Of a stretch of 5,778 nucleotides of DNA, positions 1 to 4,463 are shown piece by piece. Origin of the DNA: Gammaproteobacteria bacterium (GTDB lineage Bacteria; Pseudomonadota; Gammaproteobacteria; Chromatiales; Sedimenticolaceae); assembly GCA_020445245.1 (NCBI GenBank), contig JAGRHB010000135.1:1-5778 (forward strand), written 5' to 3'. The position numbers and the translations under genes were made by a program. Numbering within the stretch: position 1 is the stretch's first letter; every line of letters starts with the position of its first letter. Below the pieces are notes generated by a model. The model made no database searches, had not been told where the DNA came from, and saw nothing but the letters and a program-made list of their open reading frames with translations.

Positions 1-77
1 GAACGCCCCTGCCGCGCCGCCGTCTCTTTCAGGGCGCGGTGCAAATCGTCATCGAGAGTAACCGTCAAACGACTCAT
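1..77 (-). CDS. Ribbon-helix-helix antitoxin, N-terminal part (cut by window edge)
   Basis: The gene starts at ATG 77-75 on the minus strand and runs out of the window after 25 codons. The visible protein begins MSRLTVTLDDDLHRALKETA, the typical start of a CopG/Arc/VapB-like ribbon-helix-helix DNA-binding protein: a short beta strand of alternating polar and hydrophobic residues (RLTVTL), then an amphipathic helix. Such proteins dimerise, bind their own operator and neutralise a partner toxin, often a PIN RNase encoded just downstream. Here the downstream partner would lie outside the window. A good ribosome binding site, AAGAGGGA, lies about 7 bases before the ATG and supports this start. 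The VapC remnants at 422-862 are on the other strand and are not its cotranscribed partner. The family call is fairly safe; a role as antitoxin rather than a free-standing regulator is inferred. Confidence 0.7.
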   Translation of the reverse strand, partial: MSRLTVTLDDDLHRALKETAARQGR

Positions 78-198
78 GCCAAGTCCCTCTTGATTTCACC
101 TATTACAGCCTGACACGTAGACACCAATGCACCAAGACATCACATTCGGGGCTGGGCGCCACGGCTCAAAAAGCTAACGTGGACGGGTGCCAAGTCCC
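77..198. repeat. 11-bp direct repeat TGCCAAGTCCC (77-87 and 188-198)
   Basis: TGCCAAGTCCC occurs at 77-87, overlapping the antitoxin start codon and leader, and again at 188-198. A few bases further on both copies continue into similar C/T-rich and ATTTC sequence. The second copy also carries GGAC (181-184) and GTCC (194-197) as a short inverted repeat. The sequence between the copies holds no convincing gene, and I see no clear promoter in it. The repeat could be an operator half-site pair for the antitoxin, a REP-like remnant or chance. Confidence 0.35.
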
Positions 199-256
199 CT
201 CATTTCCTAGCAGATCTACGCGGGGGTATGTTTGGGGGGCATCGCTGGCATTTAGC

Positions 257-388
257 TTATTGACTCTTGATCAACAAGCCGATGTGATTGTCACCATATC
301 CGTCAATATTTTCATTATTTTTCAATTCATTAAATCGTCTTTCTAAGACTGCACATAAGTTTGTCTTTAGCTCGATGTGATTCCCCAT
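257..388 (-). CDS. Unrecognised AT-rich 43-aa frame, possibly a gene remnant
   Basis: An ATG at 388-386 on the minus strand opens 43 codons ending in TAA at 257-259. The product begins MGNHIELKTNLCAVLERRF and contains a charged, Asn/Glu-rich, probably helical stretch. I do not recognise it. Codon choice here (TTA, AGA, AAT, ATT, GAA) is far more AT-rich than in the rest of the window, and the AT-rich block ends near 390 exactly where GC-rich DNA begins. No clear ribosome binding site precedes the ATG. The same frame stays open upstream, but only as the antisense of the VapC remnant. It may be the 3' end of a transferred gene truncated by the event that also removed the vapC start, or simply AT-rich non-coding DNA. 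Confidence 0.3.
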   Translation of the reverse strand: MGNHIELKTNLCAVLERRFNELKNNENIDGYGDNHIGLLIKSQ

Positions 389-421
389 CTCGCAGTCGCA
401 CCCCCTCGCGACAGCCACTGA

Positions 422-733
422 ATACAGCACCGCAACCCGGCAGAGTTGCTGGTGCCGACCACGGTGCAGTACGAGCTCTACAAGTGGGTAAAAAGGGAAT
501 CCGGCGAAAGCACGGCGCTCGATACCATCGCGCTTGCTGACGGGAGTCTCGTCGTACCCCTCAGTACCGATATCGCGCTCGTAGCGGCAGATCTGACGCT
601 GTCGCACAAGCTGACCTTCGCCGATGCCGTCATCTATGCCAGCGCTCGCGAACACAGTGTCGAACTAGTTACCTCCGACGACCATTTCGAGGGTCTGCCC
701 GGCGTGATCTATTTCCCGAAAGAAGACGCATGA
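422..733 (+). pseudogene. vapC: VapC-type PIN-domain RNase toxin, N-terminus missing
   Basis: From an in-frame TGA at 419-421 the frame is open to the TGA at 731-733. Typical PIN toxin blocks are present: the LLVPTTVQYELYKW segment with the conserved acidic Glu (codon at 473-475), the LTFADAVIYASARE helix with its metal-binding Asp, and the closing LVTSDDHFEGLPGV motif with the last acidic residues. Intact VapC toxins are metal-dependent RNases of about 130-140 aa that cut tRNA or rRNA. Here roughly the first 35-40 residues, including the opening LD(T/S) strand that supplies the first metal-binding Asp, are absent. The only possible start is a TTG at 446 without a ribosome binding site. Upstream lies the AT-rich island, so the 5' end was probably lost by deletion or insertion. 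A residual peptide could be translated, but catalytic activity is unlikely. The family call is confident; pseudogene status is strongly inferred. Confidence 0.8.
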
Positions 734-790
734 ACACGATGGATGGACGTGCAGGCAGATGGACGACGTGGGCCTGTCAGCGCGCCGCTT

Positions 791-862
791 CGGTACGTGC
801 TAGATACGCATAGCATCGAGGAACTTGTCCGGCGGCCACCTGGAACGCTTGCCTCGCAGTTT
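791..862 (+). pseudogene. N-terminal scrap of a second PIN-domain toxin
   Basis: In one plus-strand frame this piece reads RYVLDTHSIEELVRRPPG, followed by TLASQF. It matches the opening of PIN toxins of the FitB/VapC kind: beta strand 1 with LDT, whose Asp binds metal, then the helix ending in LVRRPxG. After about 24 residues the resemblance stops. The longer open frame around it is a GC-rich spurious frame antisense to the next two genes. It is not the missing N-terminus of the remnant at 422-733, because it lies downstream of it and belongs to a different PIN subtype. Most likely it is a relic of a second toxin-antitoxin module that once stood in tandem. The motif match is clear but short. 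Confidence 0.5.
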
Positions 863-903
863 CCGCACAGACCAAGGGCCGACCAGACAAGGCAACGCAG
901 CGG

Positions 904-920
904 GCCCGCCCTGGGCGGGC
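904..920. other. GC-rich hairpin in gene-free gap
   Basis: GCCCGCC (904-910) and GGCGGGC (914-920) form a perfect 7-bp stem with a 3-base loop. No T-tract follows on either strand, so it is not a standard terminator. It lies in the 153-base stretch between the PIN relic and the stop codon of the membrane-protein gene, where I see no other feature. Confidence 0.3.
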
Positions 921-1015
921 AATGTCGGCGATCCAAACACAGTCAGCGTATTGCGCGCCAGGACATCCTGAGCACGGGGGCGCTTCTTCAGCGCGCCAGG
1001 CGCTCTCGCACAACC

Positions 1016-1306
1016 TCAGACCACCGTGTAGCGCGCCTCGCGCTTCAAGCGGGCGTTGTATTTCTTCACCTGGAACGGGGCGACGATGACGCAGGCGACC
1101 CAGACGACGGCGATCAGCGGCCAGTAGACCAGGCCCAGCGCTACAGCTGCCAGCAGTGCGATGACAGTACTCTTCGGATCGGTGTAGATGCAGCCAAACG
1201 GGCCGTAGATCAAGGAGTAGATCACCGCGGCCACGGGGCTCTTGCTGCTTGCCTTGACGTATTCGCTGATACGTTCCTTACGACTGGTGGTCGCTGTCCC
1301 TGCCAT
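1016..1306 (-). CDS. Small two-segment inner-membrane protein of unknown function
   Basis: The predicted protein has 96 aa. It has a polar, basic N-terminus (about residues 1-24, with SRKERISEYVKASSK), a first hydrophobic stretch around 26-42 (AAVIYSLIYGPFGCIYT), a long hydrophobic stretch about 46-79 that could cross the membrane once or twice (ALLAAVALGLVYWPLIAVVW), and a basic tail (VKKYNARLKREAR). The layout suggests an integral membrane protein with both charged ends in the cytoplasm. I do not recognise a named family or an enzymatic motif. The start at 1306 is preceded by AAGGA with only 3 bases of spacing. A plausible sigma70 promoter sits at 1396-1424, leaving a leader of about 80 bases. 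It is the next gene after the csrA-like gene on the same strand, 293 bases away, and probably has its own transcript. The even hydrophobic pattern and clean start and stop support a real gene. Confidence 0.7.
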   Translation of the reverse strand: MAGTATTSRKERISEYVKASSKSPVAAVIYSLIYGPFGCIYTDPKSTVIALLAAVALGLVYWPLIAVVWVACVIVAPFQVKKYNARLKREARYTVV

Positions 1307-1369
1307 CGTTCCTTGCGTTCCCTGTCGATCTCGACTGCCGCTGACTGCGGCTTCGGCCGGTTGCCACTG

Positions 1370-1384
1370 TGCCCCACGGGGGCA
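1370..1384 (-). other. Short hairpin in the leader of the membrane-protein gene
   Basis: TGCCCC and GGGGCA form a perfect 6-bp stem with a 3-base loop. It would sit almost at the 5' end of the transcript expected from the promoter at 1396-1424. It could stabilise the mRNA; no terminator T-tract follows. Confidence 0.35.
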
Positions 1385-1395
1385 ATGTTTCTCGA

Positions 1396-1424
1396 ATTAA
1401 AACCCAGCGTTACAGGTGCGGCAA
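1396..1424 (-). promoter_or_regulatory. Putative sigma70 promoter of the membrane-protein gene
   Basis: On the minus strand a -35 box TTGCCG (1424-1419; 4 of 6 consensus bases) is followed after 17 bases by a -10 box TTTAAT (1401-1396; 5 of 6). Transcription would begin near 1389, about 83 bases before the start codon at 1306. Spacing and strand fit. The sequence between is GC-rich, so such an AT-rich -10 box stands out. Confidence 0.5.
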
Positions 1425-1432
1425 GCCTTGCA

Positions 1433-1470
1433 GTCCGGCCTTGGAGCAACACATCAAGACGGGGCCGGAC
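1433..1470. repeat. 8-bp inverted repeat, GTCCGGCC / GGCCGGAC
   Basis: GTCCGGCC (1433-1440) and GGCCGGAC (1463-1470) are perfect complements separated by 22 bases. The element lies just upstream of the -35 box at 1419-1424 on the minus strand, so it could be an operator for that promoter or part of the 3' end of the csrA-like transcript. No T-tract follows on either strand. Confidence 0.35.
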
Positions 1471-1539
1471 GAACGCCAAAACTCCGCCCGACCTCGCGGC
1501 GGCCAGGGTCGCGCTTCACGCAGATCTACTCTGCCCTGT

Positions 1540-1565
1540 TGCGCCAAACTCTCCGCATTGGCGCA
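1540..1565 (-). other. Hairpin with GGA in the loop, downstream of the csrA-like gene
   Basis: On the minus strand TGCGCCAA and TTGGCGCA form a perfect 8-bp stem around the 10-base loop TGCGGAGAGT. It starts 35 bases after the csrA-like stop codon. CsrA/RsmA proteins bind GGA exposed in hairpin loops, so this may be a binding site in the 3' region of the csrA-like mRNA. It lacks a T-tract, so it is not an obvious intrinsic terminator. The rest of 1307-1599 holds no recognisable gene beyond the promoter and repeats listed. Confidence 0.4.
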
Positions 1566-1599
1566 GCAGTGGGTGCGCAGATTTGGTCGCACGCCGAAG

Positions 1600-1770
1600 T
1601 CACTCAGGCTCGGTGGAACCACCGCCGTCGCCCCGCTCCTGGCGGATGCGCATGTGCTGCGGCGCCTTGACCGCGAAGCGCACCTGCTTTCCCTTCGCCT
1701 GCAGCACGGTGATGCGCACGTCATCACCGATAAGGATCGACTCGCCTTCGCGGCGCGACAGCACCAGCAT
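1600..1770 (-). CDS. csrA: CsrA/RsmA-family RNA-binding regulator, divergent 56-aa paralogue
   Basis: CsrA dimers bind GGA-containing mRNA sites near ribosome binding sites and control translation and mRNA stability. The 56-aa protein opens with MLVLSRREGESILIGDDVRI, then TVLQAKGKQVRFAVKAP, matching the CsrA fold strand by strand and without gaps to E. coli CsrA through residue 45. The start at 1770 is chosen because MLVL is the universal CsrA N-terminus. An in-frame ATG at 1797 would add nine unlikely residues, and neither start has a strong ribosome binding site. In E. coli CsrA the RNA contacts centre on Leu4 and Arg44. Leu4 is kept, but position 44 is Gln (context MRIRQERG), with an Arg one residue earlier. 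The usual C-terminal helix (EIYQRI-like) is replaced by a Gly-rich acidic tail (GDGGGSTEPE). It is probably a paralogue with altered RNA binding rather than the housekeeping CsrA. The gene diverges from the luxR-type gene at 2125. Confidence 0.85.
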   Translation of the reverse strand: MLVLSRREGESILIGDDVRITVLQAKGKQVRFAVKAPQHMRIRQERGDGGGSTEPE

Positions 1771-2045
1771 GCCGCAGCCGTGGCGATCGTGGCTCATCGC
1801 CCGCGCACCCTGCCCGGCGTAGCGGACCACCGAAGGGACACCAACACGTGGCGCGACAGGACGGCTACCCAAAGCGTTGTCGTGGGATTTGCTGCATTGT
1901 CCTTCTGGCCGATGTCGCCACGCATTTTCTGTCGATGCGCTCCAATTGACGCCCGGTAGCCCCTCAAGAAATGCGTCGGGGCCCAGCTGCATCAATCCAT
2001 TTCAGCGCGGCCTGGCGCGCATCCGTGCGGGGCCCCAACGCATAC
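1771..2045. other. Gene-free region between divergent csrA-like and luxR-type genes
   Basis: This stretch separates the divergent csrA-like start from the luxR-type promoter. Frames on both strands are open in places but show no recognisable domain, no ribosome binding site and no normal codon use. The minus-strand frame that runs in from 1995 merely reads into csrA. No convincing promoter for the csrA-like gene was found. The notable content is the inverted repeat at 1971-2043 and a small 5-bp GC hairpin inside it (2005-2020). Confidence 0.45.
1971..2043. repeat. Long imperfect inverted repeat next to the luxR-type promoter
   Basis: ATGCGTCGGGGCCC (1971-1984) pairs with GGGCCCCAACGCAT (2030-2043) at 13 of 14 positions, with one C/A mismatch and a 45-base spacer. 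The right arm ends 2-3 bases before the candidate -35 region of the regulator promoter. Nested within it, GCTGCAT (1986-1992) is complementary to ATGCAGC (2056-2062), which lies inside the promoter spacer. The element could be a pair of operator sites for DNA looping, the ends of a small decayed mobile element, or a structured RNA if transcribed from further upstream. Confidence 0.5.
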
Positions 2046-2072
2046 TTTGCAGTTTATGCAGCGCGCTATAAT
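2046..2072 (+). promoter_or_regulatory. Sigma70 promoter of the luxR-type gene
   Basis: A perfect -10 box TATAAT lies at 2067-2072. The best -35 candidate is TTTGCA (2046-2051; 4 of 6 bases), spaced 15 bases, which is short. A CTTTGC alternative gives 16 bases. Transcription would start near 2079 and leave a leader of about 46 bases. TGCA-N5-TGCA (2048-2060) overlaps the -35 region and could be an operator. The weak -35 with a strong -10 suggests an activator may be needed. Confidence 0.6.
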
Positions 2073-2124
2073 CCGCCATCATCCATTTGAACTATGCCGC
2101 CGAACACAACAAGAGGGATACACT

Positions 2125-3306
2125 ATGGAAGGTGGTACGAAAGGCGGATCGCTGGTCGGGCAGCCGGTTGCGCCCGAGCTGTTGCACATCGTCGGCGAGA
2201 TCTACGAGGCCTCGTATGCGCCGGCGCACTGGGTCGAGGTGCTGCGGCCGGTCGCCGAGGCAACCGGGTCGAAGTCTGCCAGCCTGATGTACCGCGACCT
2301 GGAGTACGAGCAGGCCAGCTTCGCGTTCGCACATGGCGTCGAGACCGATGCCGCGGTCGCCTATACCCAGCACTTCTACAAGCTCGATCCCTTTTACGAG
2401 CTGAGCGCACGCACGGTGCCGATTGGGGTCGCATCGGCGGATCACCTGATGATCCCCGACCGGCAGCAACTCGAGGCCGTCTGCGGCGATTTCTTCACCG
2501 GCTACATGCAGAAGTTCGATCACTATCACATCGGTGGCGCCCACCTGTTCCGCGAGGACAGGCGCGCCGGGGCGGTCGCGATCCAGCGCGGGCAGGCGCA
2601 AGGGCCTTGGCGCGCACACGAGCTGCAGGTACTCACCGACCTGGCGCCGCATTTTCAGCGCGCCTTCCGCATCCACCGCGAGTTCACCCGGCTGCGCCTG
2701 CAGGAAACCGCCGTGCACGCGATGCTCGACCAGCTGGTGATGGGGCTGGTGCTGCTCGACGTAAAGGGCGAGATCACCTACAGCAACCCGATGGCCGAGT
2801 CCGTCATCGAGGCACACCCGGCACTGAGCATCCGCAACAACGCGTTCGTGTTTGCCGACAAGGCCACCGCCGACCGCTTCGCCAGGCTGTTCGCCGAGGC
2901 GTCTGCCACGCATGCCGATGCCCAGGCCGGTGGCGTCCTCGGGCTGCGTCACAGCACCAGGCAGTTCCCCACGCCGCTGCTGGTCATGCCGCTGCATCAC
3001 CTCGAGATGTTCAGTGCGATGTCGTTCCAGACCGCGTGCGTCGCGGTATTCGTCGCCGATCCGGAGCAGAGCAAGCCGATGTCGGCGGATGTGCTGGCCG
3101 ACACCTACGGGCTCACTCCGGCCGAGGCCTCGGTGGCAGTGGCGCTGGCGAATGGCATGAGTCTGAAAGAGGTCGCGCAGGCCTACGGCACCAGCACCAA
3201 CACCGTGCGGGTGCAGCTGCAGGCGGTATTTCGCAAGACCGGCGTCAACCGCCAGGTCGACCTGGTGCGGCTGTTCCTGGCGGGGCCGTTTCAGCTGGCG
3301 AAGTGA
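2125..3306 (+). CDS. LuxR-type transcriptional regulator with PAS-like domain
   Basis: This is a 393-aa DNA-binding regulator. The start at ATG 2125 is chosen because AGAGGGA lies 7-8 bases upstream and the promoter is at 2046-2072. An earlier in-frame ATG at 2047 would precede the -10 box. Residues about 18-185 resemble the N-terminal domain of single-component LuxR-like regulators (HIVGEIYEASYAPAHW, later FYKLDPFYELS, then PHFQRAFRIHREF). Residues about 196-245 look like a PAS fold (LVMGLVLLDVKGEITYSNP). The C-terminal LuxR helix-turn-helix covers about 329-384: LTPAEASVAVALANGMSLKE, then TSTNTVRVQLQAVFRKTGV. The common TxRE and VKxH motifs read TPAE and VRVQ, as in a subgroup of these regulators. 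There is no receiver domain, so it is not a classical response regulator. The signal and targets are unknown. It is divergent from the csrA-like gene and convergent with the ATPase gene, so control of the nearby surface-protein genes is possible but unproven. Confidence 0.85.
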   Translation: MEGGTKGGSLVGQPVAPELLHIVGEIYEASYAPAHWVEVLRPVAEATGSKSASLMYRDLEYEQASFAFAHGVETDAAVAYTQHFYKLDPFYELSARTVPIGVASADHLMIPDRQQLEAVCGDFFTGYMQKFDHYHIGGAHLFREDRRAGAVAIQRGQAQGPWRAHELQVLTDLAPHFQRAFRIHREFTRLRLQETAVHAMLDQLVMGLVLLDVKGEITYSNPMAESVIEAHPALSIRNNAFVFADKATADRFARLFAEASATHADAQAGGVLGLRHSTRQFPTPLLVMPLHHLEMFSAMSFQTACVAVFVADPEQSKPMSADVLADTYGLTPAEASVAVALANGMSLKEVAQAYGTSTNTVRVQLQAVFRKTGVNRQVDLVRLFLAGPFQLAK

Positions 3307-3318
3307 GGAACGATGGCG

Positions 3319-3351
3319 GGTTTCGCGGTCAGCGCGAAACCGTCACTTTTT
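3319..3351 (+). terminator. Intrinsic terminator of the luxR-type gene
   Basis: GGTTTCGCG (3319-3327) and CGCGAAACC (3333-3341) form a perfect 9-bp stem with a 5-base loop, beginning 13 bases after the regulator stop codon. After five bases comes TTTTT (3347-3351), then TCTT. The T-tract lies inside the last codons of the convergent ATPase gene (Lys-Lys-Lys-stop). On the minus strand the same hairpin directly follows the ATPase stop but has no T-tract, so there it could act only as a 3' mRNA stabiliser. Confidence 0.75.
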
Positions 3352-4293
3352 CTTGTCGGACAGCGTCGTGAACAGCTGTCGCGCGGAATCTGCATCGCTT
3401 GGAAAGTCGGCGACCTTGGACGGTGCGCCGGCGGGTCGAGGCGTGCCGAGCGCTGGCACCGGCGGCGAACTCGCCGCCGCACCGAAAACGCCGTACCGCG
3501 CCTTGTCGCGCAGCATCTCCATCACGATCTCGGCCGTGATCAGCTCCGCGCCCTGCGAAAAGCCGTAGACCAATGACGTGTCGCACAGCACGTTGATCTT
3601 GCGCGGGATACCACCCGAAACTTTGAAGATCACGAACAGCGCCTTCTCATCGAACAGCGGCTCCGAACGCCCAGCCACGCCCAAGCGGTGACCGATATAG
3701 GCGGAGACCTCTTCCCGGGTCAGCGGCGCGATATGGAAATCCGACGATACGCGCTGTACGAACTGCTCGAGTTCGGGTCGGTGCAGCATCTCCTTGAGCT
3801 GTGGCTGACCTACCAGTACCAGCTGCAGCAGCTGGTGCTTGTCGGCGTTGATGTTGGACAGCATGCGCAGCTCTTCGAGCGTATCACCGCCGAGGTTCTG
3901 CGCCTCGTCGATGATCAGCACCGTGCGCCTGCCCTTGCCGTACTGATCGATCAGGAATCGCTGCAATTGATCGTACAGCGCGACCTTGTCGGTGGCGTCA
4001 TAGGGCTGGTCAAACGACAGCAACACCCACTTAAGCAGCTCGCCGATCTCCTTTTGCGTATTCGAGATCAAGCCAGCGGTGACGTCTTGCCCCAGGTTGT
4101 TCAGCAGGTGGCGGATCAGCGTGGTCTTGCCGCAACCGACGCCGCCGGTGATTACCGTGAAGCCGGCGCCATGCCCAACACCGTATTCGAGCATCGTGTA
4201 GGCCAAAGCATGACGCTTGCCCAGGTACAGGAATTCCGGATCCGGCAGGATCGTGAAAGGCTTTTCGCTCAGTCGGTAAAAGGCTTCGTACAT
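3343..4293 (-). CDS. ExeA/GspA-like AAA+ ATPase, XrtA/PEP-CTERM-locus type
   Basis: This 316-aa ATPase of the ExeA family is probably at the cytoplasmic face of the inner membrane, where such proteins power assembly of secretion or polysaccharide export machinery. It opens with the family's MYEAFYRLSEKPF and LPDPEFLYLG. Walker A is GGVGCGKT (about 50-57), Walker B TVLIIDEAQ (about 124-132), followed by the LVGQPQL segment (160-166) and the sensor-2 motif GGIPRKIN (227-234). The tail from about 272 is Ala/Pro-rich and probably disordered. No peptidoglycan-binding domain or membrane segment follows, unlike full-length ExeA. Length and layout fit the ATPase subfamily of exosortase-linked exopolysaccharide loci, and the two VPLPA-CTERM genes just upstream agree. 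The start is set by the conserved MYxxFY opening; no ribosome binding site is visible. A consensus TTGACA lies 30 bases upstream, but no good -10 box follows. General ExeA function outside a PEP-CTERM system remains possible. Confidence 0.85.
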   Translation of the reverse strand: MYEAFYRLSEKPFTILPDPEFLYLGKRHALAYTMLEYGVGHGAGFTVITGGVGCGKTTLIRHLLNNLGQDVTAGLISNTQKEIGELLKWVLLSFDQPYDATDKVALYDQLQRFLIDQYGKGRRTVLIIDEAQNLGGDTLEELRMLSNINADKHQLLQLVLVGQPQLKEMLHRPELEQFVQRVSSDFHIAPLTREEVSAYIGHRLGVAGRSEPLFDEKALFVIFKVSGGIPRKINVLCDTSLVYGFSQGAELITAEIVMEMLRDKARYGVFGAAASSPPVPALGTPRPAGAPSKVADFPSDADSARQLFTTLSDKKK

Positions 4294-4401
4294 CCGGGAT
4301 AACTGTCGCTCGGCATCAATCGTGTCAAATCACAGAAAGGCTAACACAGCAGCCAACTTTGCATGGCAACACTAGCGGCAATACAGGTACAAGCTGTAAG
4401 C

Positions 4402-4434
4402 AAAAGGGGGTGGGCACCGCAGTGCACCACCCCC
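4402..4434 (-). terminator. Strong intrinsic terminator after the VPLPA-CTERM gene
   Basis: On the minus strand GGGGGTGG, a bulged T, then GCAC pairs with GTGC and CCACCCCC: 12 base pairs in all around a TGCG tetraloop, followed directly by TTTT (4405-4402) and GCTT. It begins 29 bases after the stop codon at 4464. It should insulate the ATPase gene from transcription of the VPLPA-CTERM genes, so the ATPase needs its own promoter within 4294-4401. It is not a terminator on the plus strand, which lacks a T-tract. Confidence 0.85.
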
Positions 4435-4463
4435 GTCTCCGCCCCGTGCTCCGACGCGCCGGG

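Noticed and set aside
1363..1425. Plus-strand peptide resembling a transposase zinc ribbon (HGGNVSRIKTQRYRCGKPC)
   Set aside because: The first Cys pair is missing, the similarity ends after about 20 residues, and the same bases carry the better supported minus-strand promoter. No insertion-sequence ends are visible.
743..1822. A 359-codon open plus-strand frame
   Set aside because: Apart from the 24-residue PIN-like scrap at 791-862, it is antisense to the membrane-protein and csrA-like genes. Its product is Arg/Pro/Ser-rich with no domain, as expected from a chance frame in GC-rich DNA.
2092..3371. Long overlapping frames (302 codons minus, 425 codons plus) within the luxR-type gene
   Set aside because: The LuxR frame has a recognisable domain structure, a ribosome binding site and a promoter. 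The others are low-complexity Arg/Ala/Gly/Pro translations of the same GC-rich DNA.
3688..4302. A 204-codon plus-strand frame opposite the ATPase
   Set aside because: It is a mirror of the ATPase frame, whose Walker A, Walker B and sensor-2 motifs are unmistakable.
4294..4328. Promoter for the ATPase gene using TTGACA (4328-4323, minus strand)
   Set aside because: The -35 box is perfect, but at 17-18 bases spacing the -10 candidates (CAGTTA, AGTTAT) match poorly and would put the transcript start at the ATG, implying a leaderless mRNA.
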